A DNA stretch of 64,000 bases from Purpureocillium takamizusanense. Its lineage: Eukaryota > Ascomycota > Sordariomycetes > Hypocreales > Ophiocordycipitaceae. Every line of letters begins with the position of its first letter. Within the stretch, counting starts at the first letter, position 1. The notes under the pieces were generated by a model, which searched no databases, was not told where the DNA came from, and saw only the letters and a list, made by a program, of their open reading frames with translations. The DNA lies in NCBI RefSeq assembly GCF_022605165.1, contig NC_063069.1, positions 3,782,001 through 3,846,000 on the forward strand, in the 5' to 3' direction. Made by a program: the position numbers and the translations under genes. Shown here in pieces: positions 10,885-20,242 of this stretch.

Positions 10885-12284
10885 GCAGGGCTGGCCACAC
10901 ACTTTTCTGAATGGATGGATGGGATGCGATGGTTGGATGGGTTGGCGGCTGAAGACGCACCCAAGTCCCGAGAACCTTGATGGCCAACCCACCCGTCCGT
11001 CGCACCTTGCCCGCTTCCGGGCGCCCGCCCCCGTCTGTGGGGGCTGCTCTGCCCGGCCAATGGGCGGCCATATGATGCCCAGCTTTGTCGACTCTGGCGT
11101 TTGGTTGTTCGTGAGTACGGATCGGGCCCAGATAAGATGAGGGGAGATGTTTTCACTCTGCTGATGAGCGGTACAGAGCACAGAACAGAACTGTGTTGTT
11201 GCCGTTCATTGCTACCGGGCATGAGGCCGAGTGCGCGCGTGCGTTCGAGCCATGCGCATCGCACGTTGCGGCGGAGCCCAATGGATGTGCACAGTCCTGA
11301 TCGTCAATGCGCTTCATTAGTAGGTTCTCAGTGACGTCCGAGCTGCTGCTGGTGGTTGCGATGGTGGTTGTGGCCAACAAAGGCTCTGTCTCGTGCGCCC
11401 CATCCCGTCACCATCACCCTCATCACCACCACCACCACCACCATCAGCTCTCACACGCGCCCGCCGTGCCGCCCACCGTCCGTGTGTCCGACACAACACA
11501 TGGGCATGCAACCCGTCGGCCGTCGGCGGGCCGTGCTCGATGGAGCCCACCCTCGGTGCAACGGAGGGATTGGAAGGGAAGAGAGACGAGGGAGGAGAGA
11601 GGAGAGACAGTGAGTGCTGCACGCCGCCACGCATTTCATGCCGTGCGACGGACCGACCGAGACACTGGACCCTGGGCGTAGTAGTGCTACTGCTAGCAGC
11701 AGGACGGACCAACGGACGTCCAACATTGAAACAGTAATAAGTCGCACGTAGTAACTTAGTATACCAACGAGTACAATGCTTCCTACAGGACGGGCTCGGG
11801 TTGATATCCAGCCTCAGAAAGAGCGTGTAATACTGTAACTACTGTGGGGTGCCTCTCTGCTCACAATGGCAGAGCTTGTTAGATCCTAGCGTCAAGTAGG
11901 TGCTGCTACTAGTACTGATAACGTGCTTTCTGGCAATATACCAACCGCTACTGTAGAACAGCAGGGTCCGCTTCGTCGTTCACTAGCTCGAGTCTAGGGC
12001 GCTTCGAGAGGGTTGTTGGTGGTGGTAGCCTTTTTTTTCCTTCTTTTCTTTCCGTTTTTTGTCTCTTGGAGCCCCCGGGCCAACGCGCAGCGGCGTGGGT
12101 GGATGAGTGGGTGAGCAAGCGAGCGAGCGAGTGACGGAGTGCGCGACATGGAAAAGGCGGGATGCGATGGGATGGATGGCGGGGCGCCAGCGGCGGGAGG
12201 ATGAGGATGAGGAGGTCGAGGACGAGGACGGGTTGAGGACGTGTCCGTGCTTGTCCATCAAGGTTCCCGCGGCGGGCCGTTTGC

Positions 12285-12299
12285 GGGGGGGGGGGGGGG
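12285..12299. repeat. Poly-G tract
   Basis: Fifteen consecutive G residues inside the gene-free interval. The exact length may be unreliable in the assembly. Confidence 0.7.
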
Positions 12300-13558
12300 C
12301 CTCACATCCGTCGACTTGCCCCCCCAAAAATCCACCACCACCACCACCATCCATCCGCCCGTCCGTCCGCCGGCGATGCCTTGCCCGGACTGGCCTGGCT
12401 GGTCTTTGCGCTGCTCGCTCTCCTCCATCCTATTATCTCTCGTCCTTTCTCCGTCCTTGTCCTGAAATTCTCGTTTTGTTGCCCCCCTCGGTTGGTGGCA
12501 TCATATCCTCCCCCAGCAGCAGCGTCGTCCCGCCCACCCCCCCCAGTGCGTCAGCCTCTTTCACTCACTCCGACCCCTCGGCTCGACTGGGAAACCCTGC
12601 TTTGGTTTCTACAGTACATTGCCCTGCAGCTGTCATCCCAGGCGGCGCGCGCGTACTGCACGTACATATTGTCGGGGTGCCTTTTTATCGATTCTGTGCC
12701 CCCTCTTGCCTCGCGCCAAACACCAAGTACCTAATCGAACTTCCCCCCCCTTCCCGCCCCAGTTCGGTCCCTCGTCTGGGGTTTTGCACCACGACGACCG
12801 GAGCATTTGGCCCAAAGTATTGTATCACCGCCGCTGCGTCTTTGGTGTCACCACACCGCAGAGCTGCCCATTCGCCTCTATAACCAGTCTGGCGCTCCAT
12901 TTACTCGTCCTCTGTATCCTCCAGCCGTCCAGGGGCAGGCTTCAGGGTGCCGTCAGACGTTGGTTTGTCGTCATTCTCCATCGTCAGGTCCTCGATATCG
13001 TTCCCACCCCCCGGTCCCTTCCCGCCATCGGCCAAGCCATTGCATCTCTTGGCCTCGAGGATCCGCGCAGCCGCCGCATCTCTCGGCATCTCTTATCCGG
13101 GGACTCCAGCGTGCTTTCCTGAAAACTGCCTAGAGGCCAAGTCGGGACCCCAGCGTCCTGCGTCTCCTCGTGGCGGAAGCGCGCCTAGTAGTTCGGACGG
13201 CAAGGCGACCTGACCATCAAGGTTACCCAACCCGTCACGTTATTCACGACCACCTCGTACCTTCGGGTATAATCACCCGACACATCTCCGGCCCTGTTGG
13301 CTGCTTCCCTCGTTGTTGTTATATATCAGCTGCACTGCGCGCGCCGCTTCAGCTCAGCTCAAAACGCCAACGCTCCCTGCCGCATCCATCCAGGGAAGTC
13401 GCCTTCGACGACGCAACCTTTGGTCCGGGAGCCGACGACAGCGTTGTCTGGAGGCCCATCATCAGTAACGCGCGCCTTGACGAGGAAAATCATCATCAAC
13501 AACATACCCTCGACACCTCGGCACTCCTTTTTCATCAGCAGACCCTTCAGTCATCGCC

Positions 13559-14656
13559 ATGGCCGAAGAGGACCCCCAGAACACCTGCGATGGCGAGCCC
13601 GTCGACCTCGGGCGCCAGGACTTGCGCATCGGTGCCATCTTCATCATTCTCGTCGCCTCCCTCTTCGGCGCGCTCGCTCCCGTCCTGTTGCAGCGCCAGA
13701 CCAAGATGCACGTCCCCAAGTTCACCTTTTTCATCTGCAAGTACTTTGGTACCGGCGTCATCATAGCCACCGCATGGATGCATCTGCTCGACCCGGCCAT
13801 TGACCAGCTCGGCGACCCCTGCGTCACGGAGCGCTGGCTGGGCGACTACCCCTGGGCCCTCGTCATCGGCCTCATGACCGTCATGGTCATGTTCTTTGTC
13901 GAGTTGATGGCCTCTCACTACAGCAACGACGATGACCACTCGCACGGCGGCGCCTCCGACTCGGAGACGGACCCCACCAACGAGATCCTGGCCCTTAAGA
14001 AACCCCCCAAGAACGCGAACCCTCAGACGCAGGCTTGCCCTCATGTGGACGACATCGAGACTGGTCGCGGCACCTCCATCCCCGGACCCCCTGACGATGT
14101 GAGCTATCCTCCGGGCGGCGAGGACCACATGGGCCACCGCCGCGACCACAAGGACGGCGACACGGGCGGCATCGTCGGCCAGCTCACCGCCATCTTCATC
14201 CTCGAGTTCGGCGTCGTCTTCCACAGCATCTTCATCGGCCTCACCCTCGGCACGACGGGCACCGACGAGCTCGTCGTCCTGCTCATTGTCCTCGTCTTCC
14301 ACCAGATGTTCGAGGGTCTCGGTCTGGGCTCCCGGCTCGCCGTCGCTCCCTGGCCTAAGAACAGGCAATGGGTGCCGTACTTGCTGGCGCTGGGCTTTGC
14401 TATCGCGACCCCCGTCGGTGTTGCCGCCGGAATCGGCGCCAAGCCTAACAACGCAGCCACGCAGAAGCTCGTCAACGGCATCTTCGACTCTGTCAGTGCG
14501 GGCATTCTCATGTACACAGGTCTGGTGGAGCTTCTGGCCCACGAGTTCATGTTCAACCCGCACATGCGCCGCGCGCCGCTCAAGATTCAGTTGTTTGCCT
14601 TTGGCTGCGTCGCTCTTGGCGTGGCCCTCATGTCGCTCCTTGCCAAGTGGGCGTAG
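13559..14656 (+). CDS. ZIP family zinc transporter (plasma-membrane Zrt type)
   Basis: Intronless 365-aa polytopic membrane protein of the ZIP family (PF02535) that would import Zn2+, possibly Fe2+, into the cytosol. About eight membrane spans are visible: three in the first 120 residues (IGAIFIILVASLFGALAPVL; FFICKYFGTGVIIATAWMHLL; ALVIGLMTVMVMFFVELMA), a long histidine- and acid-containing loop at about 121-205, then five more. The metal-binding helices are intact: TM4 has EFGVVFHSIFIGLTLG and TM5 has HQMFEGLGLG. The ATG at 13559 follows a favourable CGCCATGG context. A zinc-responsive element of the yeast Zap1 type (ACCTTNAAGGT) was looked for upstream and not found. Confidence 0.95.
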   Translation: MAEEDPQNTCDGEPVDLGRQDLRIGAIFIILVASLFGALAPVLLQRQTKMHVPKFTFFICKYFGTGVIIATAWMHLLDPAIDQLGDPCVTERWLGDYPWALVIGLMTVMVMFFVELMASHYSNDDDHSHGGASDSETDPTNEILALKKPPKNANPQTQACPHVDDIETGRGTSIPGPPDDVSYPPGGEDHMGHRRDHKDGDTGGIVGQLTAIFILEFGVVFHSIFIGLTLGTTGTDELVVLLIVLVFHQMFEGLGLGSRLAVAPWPKNRQWVPYLLALGFAIATPVGVAAGIGAKPNNAATQKLVNGIFDSVSAGILMYTGLVELLAHEFMFNPHMRRAPLKIQLFAFGCVALGVALMSLLAKWA

Positions 14657-15303
14657 ACGGCGGGAGTGAAGCGATTTCAAAAGCGATGTGAGAGGGCTGC
14701 ACGTGATGGGTTCTCGACTGGATACTCATACCCGGCGTCTGTACTTGATTGATACCTGCTTGAGATAGAGCGCTGGAGCGCATCATGCTTAATATGAATT
14801 CACTAAGCGATCAATCCGTCGGTCTGTCGAGGACCTCGTGCCGTGCCGTGCCGTGCCCTGACTTGACACCGCGCACCGAATAATGTACTTCGCGATGCAT
14901 CCTGTCCGAGTCTCGGGTGCCATAGTTAACAGTGTGCTGTATGCGGACATTTAGTTGGAACTTGGGGCCATCAAGATGGATCGCGCTCGGTTGTTGGACA
15001 GCGTCGCTGAAGCTGAAAACCGATGGTGGAGCTCCTCGGCCCCACGCGGCCGCACAGTCATTGCCCTGAAGCACACTGTATTATGCACTGTCTGGTAGAT
15101 CCGTATTAGTCAGCGCACAAAGCAGTCGGCATTCACAGGTCCATCCGCTTAGGGCCCAAAACCCTAGTGCGAAAAGTTGGCCACCTCCACCAAGCAAGAT
15201 TCACGGCCGCCTCCAAGTCCCATCCCGTCCGTCCTCACGCCTCGACAAGTCCTCTTCAACGCATATCCTCACCCGACTCCCTCCCCCCCAAATCACCTTC
15301 AAA
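14657..15303. other. Intergenic, ZIP to RPS19
   Basis: 3' flank of the transporter, then the RPS19 promoter. The GGGCCCAAAACCCTAGTGCG at 15151-15170 resembles the AAACCCTA-type boxes often found near fungal ribosomal protein genes. No gene is seen. Confidence 0.4.
15151..15170 (+). promoter_or_regulatory. Candidate ribosomal-protein promoter box
   Basis: AAAACCCTAG-containing element about 135-150 nt upstream of the RPS19 start codon. Similar AAACCCTA motifs occur upstream of many ribosomal-protein genes in filamentous fungi. The function here is inferred from position only. Confidence 0.35.
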
Positions 15304-16327
15304 ATGGCCGGCGGAATCACCGTGCGCGACGTCGATGTAGGTCCTCCCTGAATGCAAGACTCCTAAAAGGCAGCCGGGGAGCACACGTTTCCCTGGCTAG
15401 CCGGACAGAAAGAATCATCACGCACTTCCCATTTTCGCGACCGACGGAAGAAAAAAACGAGAGTCCTCGACGACTTGGCGAATCTTCCCCATGCGGACAA
15501 TGGGCTTTCACGACGACTGCTGGCGAATGGAGGGGTCGGCGGCGCTCCCCGGCTGCGACGATGATGGAACACACGCTCGACACAGCGGTTCCTGATCGGG
15601 TTCCCGCTGCGCTTGACGGCCCTCGAGTTGAGACGTCGGCGCAGTGCGGCGCAATATGACGCGACGCGGCCGGGCAGCAGCCGCCGCCGCCTCCCCTCCA
15701 GGAGCTGAACAGACGCGGGCTGGCACCGAAACAATTGGGATCGAGGAGCAGGCGCGAGGGAGTCGCAAGACTTCTGAAGACGGAATTTGCTAATGGGTAT
15801 TGGTTTCGCCAGGCGCAAAAGTTCATCAACGCCTATGCTGCGTTCCTGAAGCGTCAGGGCAAGCTGCCCATCCCTGGTACGTTGTCCTCCTTTTGTCTGC
15901 CGCTTCAGGACTTGTCGTGCCCCATTGTGTGTGCTTCATGTGCTGACGGCTTCGCCACCACTACACAGGCTGGGTCGACACCGTCAAGACCGGCCCCGCC
16001 AAGGAGCTTCCTCCCCAGGACATTGACTGGTTCTACGTCCGCGCCGCGTCCGTCGCCCGCCACGTCTACCTGCGCAAGACGGTTGGCGTCGGCCGCCTCC
16101 GCAAGGTCCACGGCTCCGCCAAGAACCGCGGCAGCCGGCCGTCCAAGCACGTCGACGCCTCTGGCTCCGTCGACCGCAAGGTCATGCAGGCCCTCGAGAA
16201 GATTGGCGTCCTGGAGCAGGACGAGGAGAAGGGCGGCCGCCGCATCACCCAGGCTGGCCAGCGTGATCTGGACCGTATTGCCCAGACCACGGCTGAGGCC
16301 GAGGAAGAGGATGAGGACGACGAGTAA
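15304..16327 (+). CDS. RPS19: 40S ribosomal protein S19 (eS19)
   Basis: Small-subunit ribosomal protein needed for 18S rRNA maturation and 40S assembly. The model is 151 aa from exons 15304..15336, 15813..15876 and 15969..16327. It starts MAGGITVRDVD and continues [30 protein letters not shown]. The core DIDWFYVRAASVARHVYLRK and the GVGRLRKVHGSAKNRGSRPSKH basic segment are diagnostic. The acidic tail EEEDEDDE is a fungal extension. The first intron is long (476 nt), common for ribosomal protein genes; the second is 92 nt. Both have good consensus sites (GTAGGT...CCAG and GTACGT...ACAG). Confidence 0.97.
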
Positions 16328-16694
16328 GCGCCCCGACACAGGCGTTTCCTTTTCCCCGACGGCGACGGGAGGTTACAAAAAGAGCGCGGAACAAACCAAT
16401 GTTATTTGGGACGGCATGAAACGGGCGTACGGTCTAGAATTTCTGTGATGTATGAATGAGATTCCCACTGGGTCATTCGGTTCACTTGGGCCCGTCCGCC
16501 ATATTTGCATCCTGGTCGTGCGAGAAGTGACGATGTGCCATGATTGATGAAGCTGTACTTGTCCCGCAACGCACGTGGCTGGTTGATGTTGGATTGTACC
16601 AAGAAGCACCTCGCCCTGCCGGCACGCGGTATCCAAGCTCTGACTCTGGGAGTTGCGCGAGCGAAGAGATTGTCGCACTGCCGGAGGAAAGGAA

Positions 16695-16713
16695 GGGGGG
16701 GGGGGGGGGGGGG
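16695..16713. repeat. Poly-G tract
   Basis: Nineteen consecutive G residues. Assembly length is uncertain, and it could form a G-quadruplex. Confidence 0.75.
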
Positions 16714-16913
16714 CAAGCTGGGCACCCACCCTCGCAGCTGGCGAGAAGCCTTGGTACAAGTCCATCTCCCCCACGAACGCCCGTGTGTGCCCTCCCGGTG
16801 GGATTTCTGAACCTGTCATCACCTCGCGGGATGATATCGTGGGGTTCGGCGCTCGACTCTTGTGTGAGAGGGAGCAAAGGTGCAGCGTGGGAGTAGAGTT
16901 GACTCCTCCTAAC

Positions 16914-17047
16914 TCCTCTCATCGTCCCCAAGCCAGAGGCATCGTGCTCGCCGACCACGGGCTCTGTTTCTCTTTTCTCCTCCTCTCATCGTCCCCAAGC
17001 CAGAGGCATCGTGCTCGCCGACCGCGGGCTCTATTTCTCTTTTTCTT
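16914..17047. repeat. 67-bp tandem duplication
   Basis: Two adjacent copies (16914-16980 and 16981-17047), each starting TCCTCTCATCGTCCCC and containing CAAGCCAGAGGCATCGTG. They differ by about two substitutions plus small changes in the closing T/C run. It lies about 430 nt upstream of the deaminase-like gene, so it may duplicate promoter elements. Confidence 0.85.
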
Positions 17048-17472
17048 CTCCTCCTTCACTCCTTCTCCTTCAGCCATCTTCACGATCCCCATCACATCAA
17101 GCTTCGGCGCGCGGCCTAGCTCGGCCCCTACCATCATCAAACCTGACATGTGCGTGGCATGAAGTATTCACCATTTAAGAGCATGAGCTAGCTGCCTGCA
17201 TCTCCCCCCCTCTCTCTGTTCGTGCCCTCACGCCCCCGCCGCCGCAAGTCAACGAGGGATACACACAGGGAGAACCCAATTTACCCCTCTATCTACCCTT
17301 GGGTTCTCTCGCCACCGTTCCTGGTGTGTGGCGCCGTGAAACGAAACTTGGCTGGAGTTGAGTCGGGTCTGCTACACTGGCACCTCGACGCGGGCCCCCC
17401 CGTTTTCCCAATCGGGAAAGTATACCAACACCTCCCCTACCCGCAAACCTCCAAGACGAACGAACGAAGGCC

Positions 17473-19605
17473 ATGGCATCGTCAACCTCGTCCAACGCCC
17501 TTCGCGTGTTTCACTATAACCCCTCCCCGCCCGAAGAAGCCTTGATCATTCCTGCAACCATAGCCACCGCCAGCGCCGATAGCCCGAATATCAGAAACAA
17601 CGGCGGCCCCGCCACCGACGACAATGTCAGTGACAACGATGGCGAAGACCACGATGAGGACGGCGATACTCCCAGCGGCAGCGATGGCAGCGGCAGTAGT
17701 GGCACCAACGACGACAGGCGGCCCCAGCACATCTCGGCGCCGCCGCTCGCCCGTCTGCCGGCCTTTGACAACCGGTTTCGAAGGGGCGAGCCGCAGTTTT
17801 ACTTCTACCACGTGGTCGACACGAGGGATGCGAGCCTGCGCGTGCAGGTGCTGGGGCCGGGGCTGAGCTTCACCTTTACCCACGAGCGCGCGAGGAGGCA
17901 CCTCAGCGCGGGTCGCATCGCCGCGGGACTGCGCCGCAAGACGACGGGGTTTCTGGCTCTGGTGCGCACATGCACTGACAGCCGTAACGGCCACCACAGT
18001 AACAGCCGGATGCGTGACGGAGACAGCACTGACAACAGAAGCAATGGCAACGGCGTTGCTCCCCCCCCTCCTCCCCCCTGCCCTCCCCTCCTACAACATG
18101 ATCGCACGGTCCTAGTCTGGGCAGAGAGCGGCCACGGCGCCGGCCGCGCAGGCGACATGCTCGACGCCGCGCCGGGCGCCCTGCCCAACGGCACGTGGAC
18201 GCGGCGCGCGGTGCGCCTCGCCGCGCTGCTGGGCCTGCGGACGGAGCGGCCGTTTGACACCATGGGGCTACGCGAGGGCGAGCTGGATGCGCGCGCGCGG
18301 GAGCGCCTCAGGGGGGTGTTCCTCGCGTCGCACGTCGAGGTCAAGCTCGCGACGCATGGGGTGTACGCGCTGCTGCATGTCTTTGGGCTGCATCGCGAGT
18401 CCCGAGGGGGACGTCGAGAGTGGCGGCGGCAGCGGCAGCGGCGATCACCACCAAACGGCGTCAATACCGACGGCAGATGTCCTGAGCGACACAGGAGTAG
18501 CAGCAGTAGCAGAAGTGACGCTGGCAGTAGCGGCGGCTCCCTCGATCTCGCCACGTTGACACGCCTGCGGGACGCGCGATGGGATGACGGCTCCCGGCCG
18601 AGGCTGGAGGTGTACTTTTCGCGAAGGAACTGCGTGCCGTGTGGGATGTTTGTGCGGCGGCTGAGCGAGGTCATAGGCGTGAGGATCGACTTGATCTGGC
18701 GGGAGAGGCTGACGCACGTGGTGTACGAGACGAGGGCAGGCAGCGGTGGTGTCCCTCGCGAGTCGAACCTGGTGGCCTCGCGCACAGCTGCGCTCCGTGG
18801 CAGTGAAGGACAGAGAGGATCAGGCATGGTAGACACACATGGCCAAAGCGGCTTGTCCAGCAGCAGCCAGAGACTGCGGCCGCAACATGAAGCCGACGAC
18901 GACGATGACGACGTACAGATGCTAGACGTGGTGGACCTTACTGGGGCGGCGCCGCGGTGCTGCATCGACCTTACGGGGGAGCCGTCGACCGGAACGGCGC
19001 CGCCAGTCTGGGATCTCACCAAGGAGGGAGCAGAATCCGACGACGAGAGCGCTATGGGGCGGATGCACTCGGTCGGCAGCGCGCGCGAGGCTTACATGGC
19101 TGCGTACCTGGATGGGCTCGCCTACTGCGTGGGCCAACTTCCCCAGACGACGACGTCTTCTTCTCAGTGCGATGACAAGGCAGCAGAACATGCAGAAGAG
19201 GCGTGGCGCGCGGTGCGTACGGCGATGGTTGACTTTGCGAAGCGCATGCTGCTCCTCCGGCGAGCGTCGTCGTCCTCGCCGCGCCTTTGCGCCACGGAGG
19301 GACGACTCGCAACCGACTCTTCGACCCAGCAGGAAACCGACACAGGTGAGGGCCGCGATTCAGAGAACGGAAAGAGCATGTCTCATGCGAGACTTGGTGC
19401 GCGCGCGCGCCAGGTGAGGACGAGGCCGGTGAGGGAGGTCAACAAGCCACTGCCCGCGACGCCCGAGACGCAACCGCCGGCGTGGATGATGGACGCAGAC
19501 GGCGAGGAGGAAATGTGGGAAACGGACGAGCCGGTGGAGTATGGAGTGGTGGCGAGGGAGGGGACGTCTGCGGTGGTGATGGCGCCATGGGCTCGGCGTC
19601 TGTGA
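17473..19605 (+). CDS. Deaminase-fold-like protein with three DLT (SIM-like) motifs
   Basis: Open frame of 710 aa with no introns needed. Residues about 101-165 form a conserved-looking N-terminal module (RFRRGEPQFYFYHVV...LSFTFTHERARRHLSAG). The block WTRRAVRLAALLGL to VYALLHVFGL (about 242-305) carries H287-V-E289 in a helix. After a low-complexity insert (about 309-356) a strand leads to C387-V-P-C390 in EVYFSRRNCVPCGMFVRRLSEVIGV. HxE followed by CxxC after a beta strand is the zinc and catalytic layout of the cytidine-deaminase fold. I recall this arrangement from fungal relatives of bacterial single-strand-DNA deaminase toxin (SsdA-like C-terminal) domains. Downstream lie an Asp run (475-480) and three hydrophobic-D-L-T motifs: VVDLT 486-490, CIDLT 497-501 and VWDLT 512-516, resembling SUMO-interaction motifs. 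Activity and localisation are unproven. The conserved parts look intact. Confidence 0.75.
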   Translation: MASSTSSNALRVFHYNPSPPEEALIIPATIATASADSPNIRNNGGPATDDNVSDNDGEDHDEDGDTPSGSDGSGSSGTNDDRRPQHISAPPLARLPAFDNRFRRGEPQFYFYHVVDTRDASLRVQVLGPGLSFTFTHERARRHLSAGRIAAGLRRKTTGFLALVRTCTDSRNGHHSNSRMRDGDSTDNRSNGNGVAPPPPPPCPPLLQHDRTVLVWAESGHGAGRAGDMLDAAPGALPNGTWTRRAVRLAALLGLRTERPFDTMGLREGELDARARERLRGVFLASHVEVKLATHGVYALLHVFGLHRESRGGRREWRRQRQRRSPPNGVNTDGRCPERHRSSSSSRSDAGSSGGSLDLATLTRLRDARWDDGSRPRLEVYFSRRNCVPCGMFVRRLSEVIGVRIDLIWRERLTHVVYETRAGSGGVPRESNLVASRTAALRGSEGQRGSGMVDTHGQSGLSSSSQRLRPQHEADDDDDDVQMLDVVDLTGAAPRCCIDLTGEPSTGTAPPVWDLTKEGAESDDESAMGRMHSVGSAREAYMAAYLDGLAYCVGQLPQTTTSSSQCDDKAAEHAEEAWRAVRTAMVDFAKRMLLLRRASSSSPRLCATEGRLATDSSTQQETDTGEGRDSENGKSMSHARLGARARQVRTRPVREVNKPLPATPETQPPAWMMDADGEEEMWETDEPVEYGVVAREGTSAVVMAPWARRL

Positions 19606-20242
19606 GTGAGAAGGAGCAGTGGTAGACTGACGAGAAGCCTTGCGCGTGCGGTTGACCATAAGATGGGAGGAGGAGGCGTGGCCGACACGAGGGTAGAGTC
19701 GGAAGGGCGTGGGCGAACGAGGGAGGCATGAGGTGGAATGCTGTGGGTGAAGGTCTCGCTCTCGCGGGAGGGACTCGCTGATGAGTCTGAGACTTGATCG
19801 ACGTCTGGTCGGCACGTGTATATGATGCTCGACTTCTTGCAAGTTGCACAGGCCTTGCCCCTGCTTATGCCATTGTCATGACACCAAAGTCCTGCATAGA
19901 CTCTTGCTATTTGTCAACGCAGAGAAGAGCGTCGCTGCTGCGATGCCTAAGCATGCTCTCTACCCCTTTCTGGTCATATACTTGAAGACCGTTGTGCCTT
20001 GGGAGCAGTAGAGGTGTCATGACTACCATGGCAAGAGCAATAACCAGCGCCGTGTTGGGATGTGTCTTCTCGAGGCTAATCGCTACATGTACAACACCAA
20101 CTGAGCACGTCTCTTAAGACAAAACCAATGATGCGCCGCTGCTGTATGCGGTAAAACGAACCCCCCTCCCCCTGGTGTAAATGCCATGCGTCTAGTAGAT
20201 AGAGTCTTCCAAGCTGCACCGTCAACGGTCCACGATGATGCC
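19606..20242. other. Intergenic, tail-to-tail spacer
   Basis: Lies between the 3' ends of the deaminase-like gene (+) and the P-type ATPase (-). No gene is seen. Confidence 0.45.

Larger units (their letters stand above)
9138..13558. other. Long gene-free, microsatellite-rich interval
   Basis: 4.4 kb with no convincing coding region. It contains dense simple repeats: GGTGAT-type (10110-10148), CATA (about 10475-10493), TG (10700-10721), a 14-T run (10848-10861), GCG, GGATG, CAC (11407-11445) and a 15-G run (12285-12299). Many TACTAC and GTACGAAGTAC-like words occur between 9360 and 10290. The last 700 bp before the zinc transporter are C/T-rich and could be promoter plus long leader. Confidence 0.5.
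16328..17472. other. Intergenic, RPS19 to deaminase-like gene
   Basis: Contains the RPS19 3' flank, a 19-G tract and a 67-bp tandem duplication (both listed separately), and a C/T-rich promoter. No coding signal is seen. Confidence 0.45.

Noticed and set aside
12900..13558. Zap1-type zinc-responsive element upstream of the ZIP gene
   Set aside because: No ACCTTNAAGGT match was found by eye in the proximal upstream region.
13547..14680. 377-codon antisense frame over the ZIP gene
   Set aside because: Acid/Val-rich shadow of the transporter codons with no recognisable motif.
15337..15812. Possible C/D snoRNA in RPS19 intron 1 (GATGATGG near 15561, CTGA words later)
   Set aside because: The C box is imperfect, the spacing to candidate D boxes is wrong (about 45 or 160 nt), and no terminal stem is seen.
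17805..19022. 405-codon antisense frame over the deaminase-like gene
   Set aside because: Ser/Arg-rich mirror of GC-biased codons. The sense strand carries the conserved motifs.
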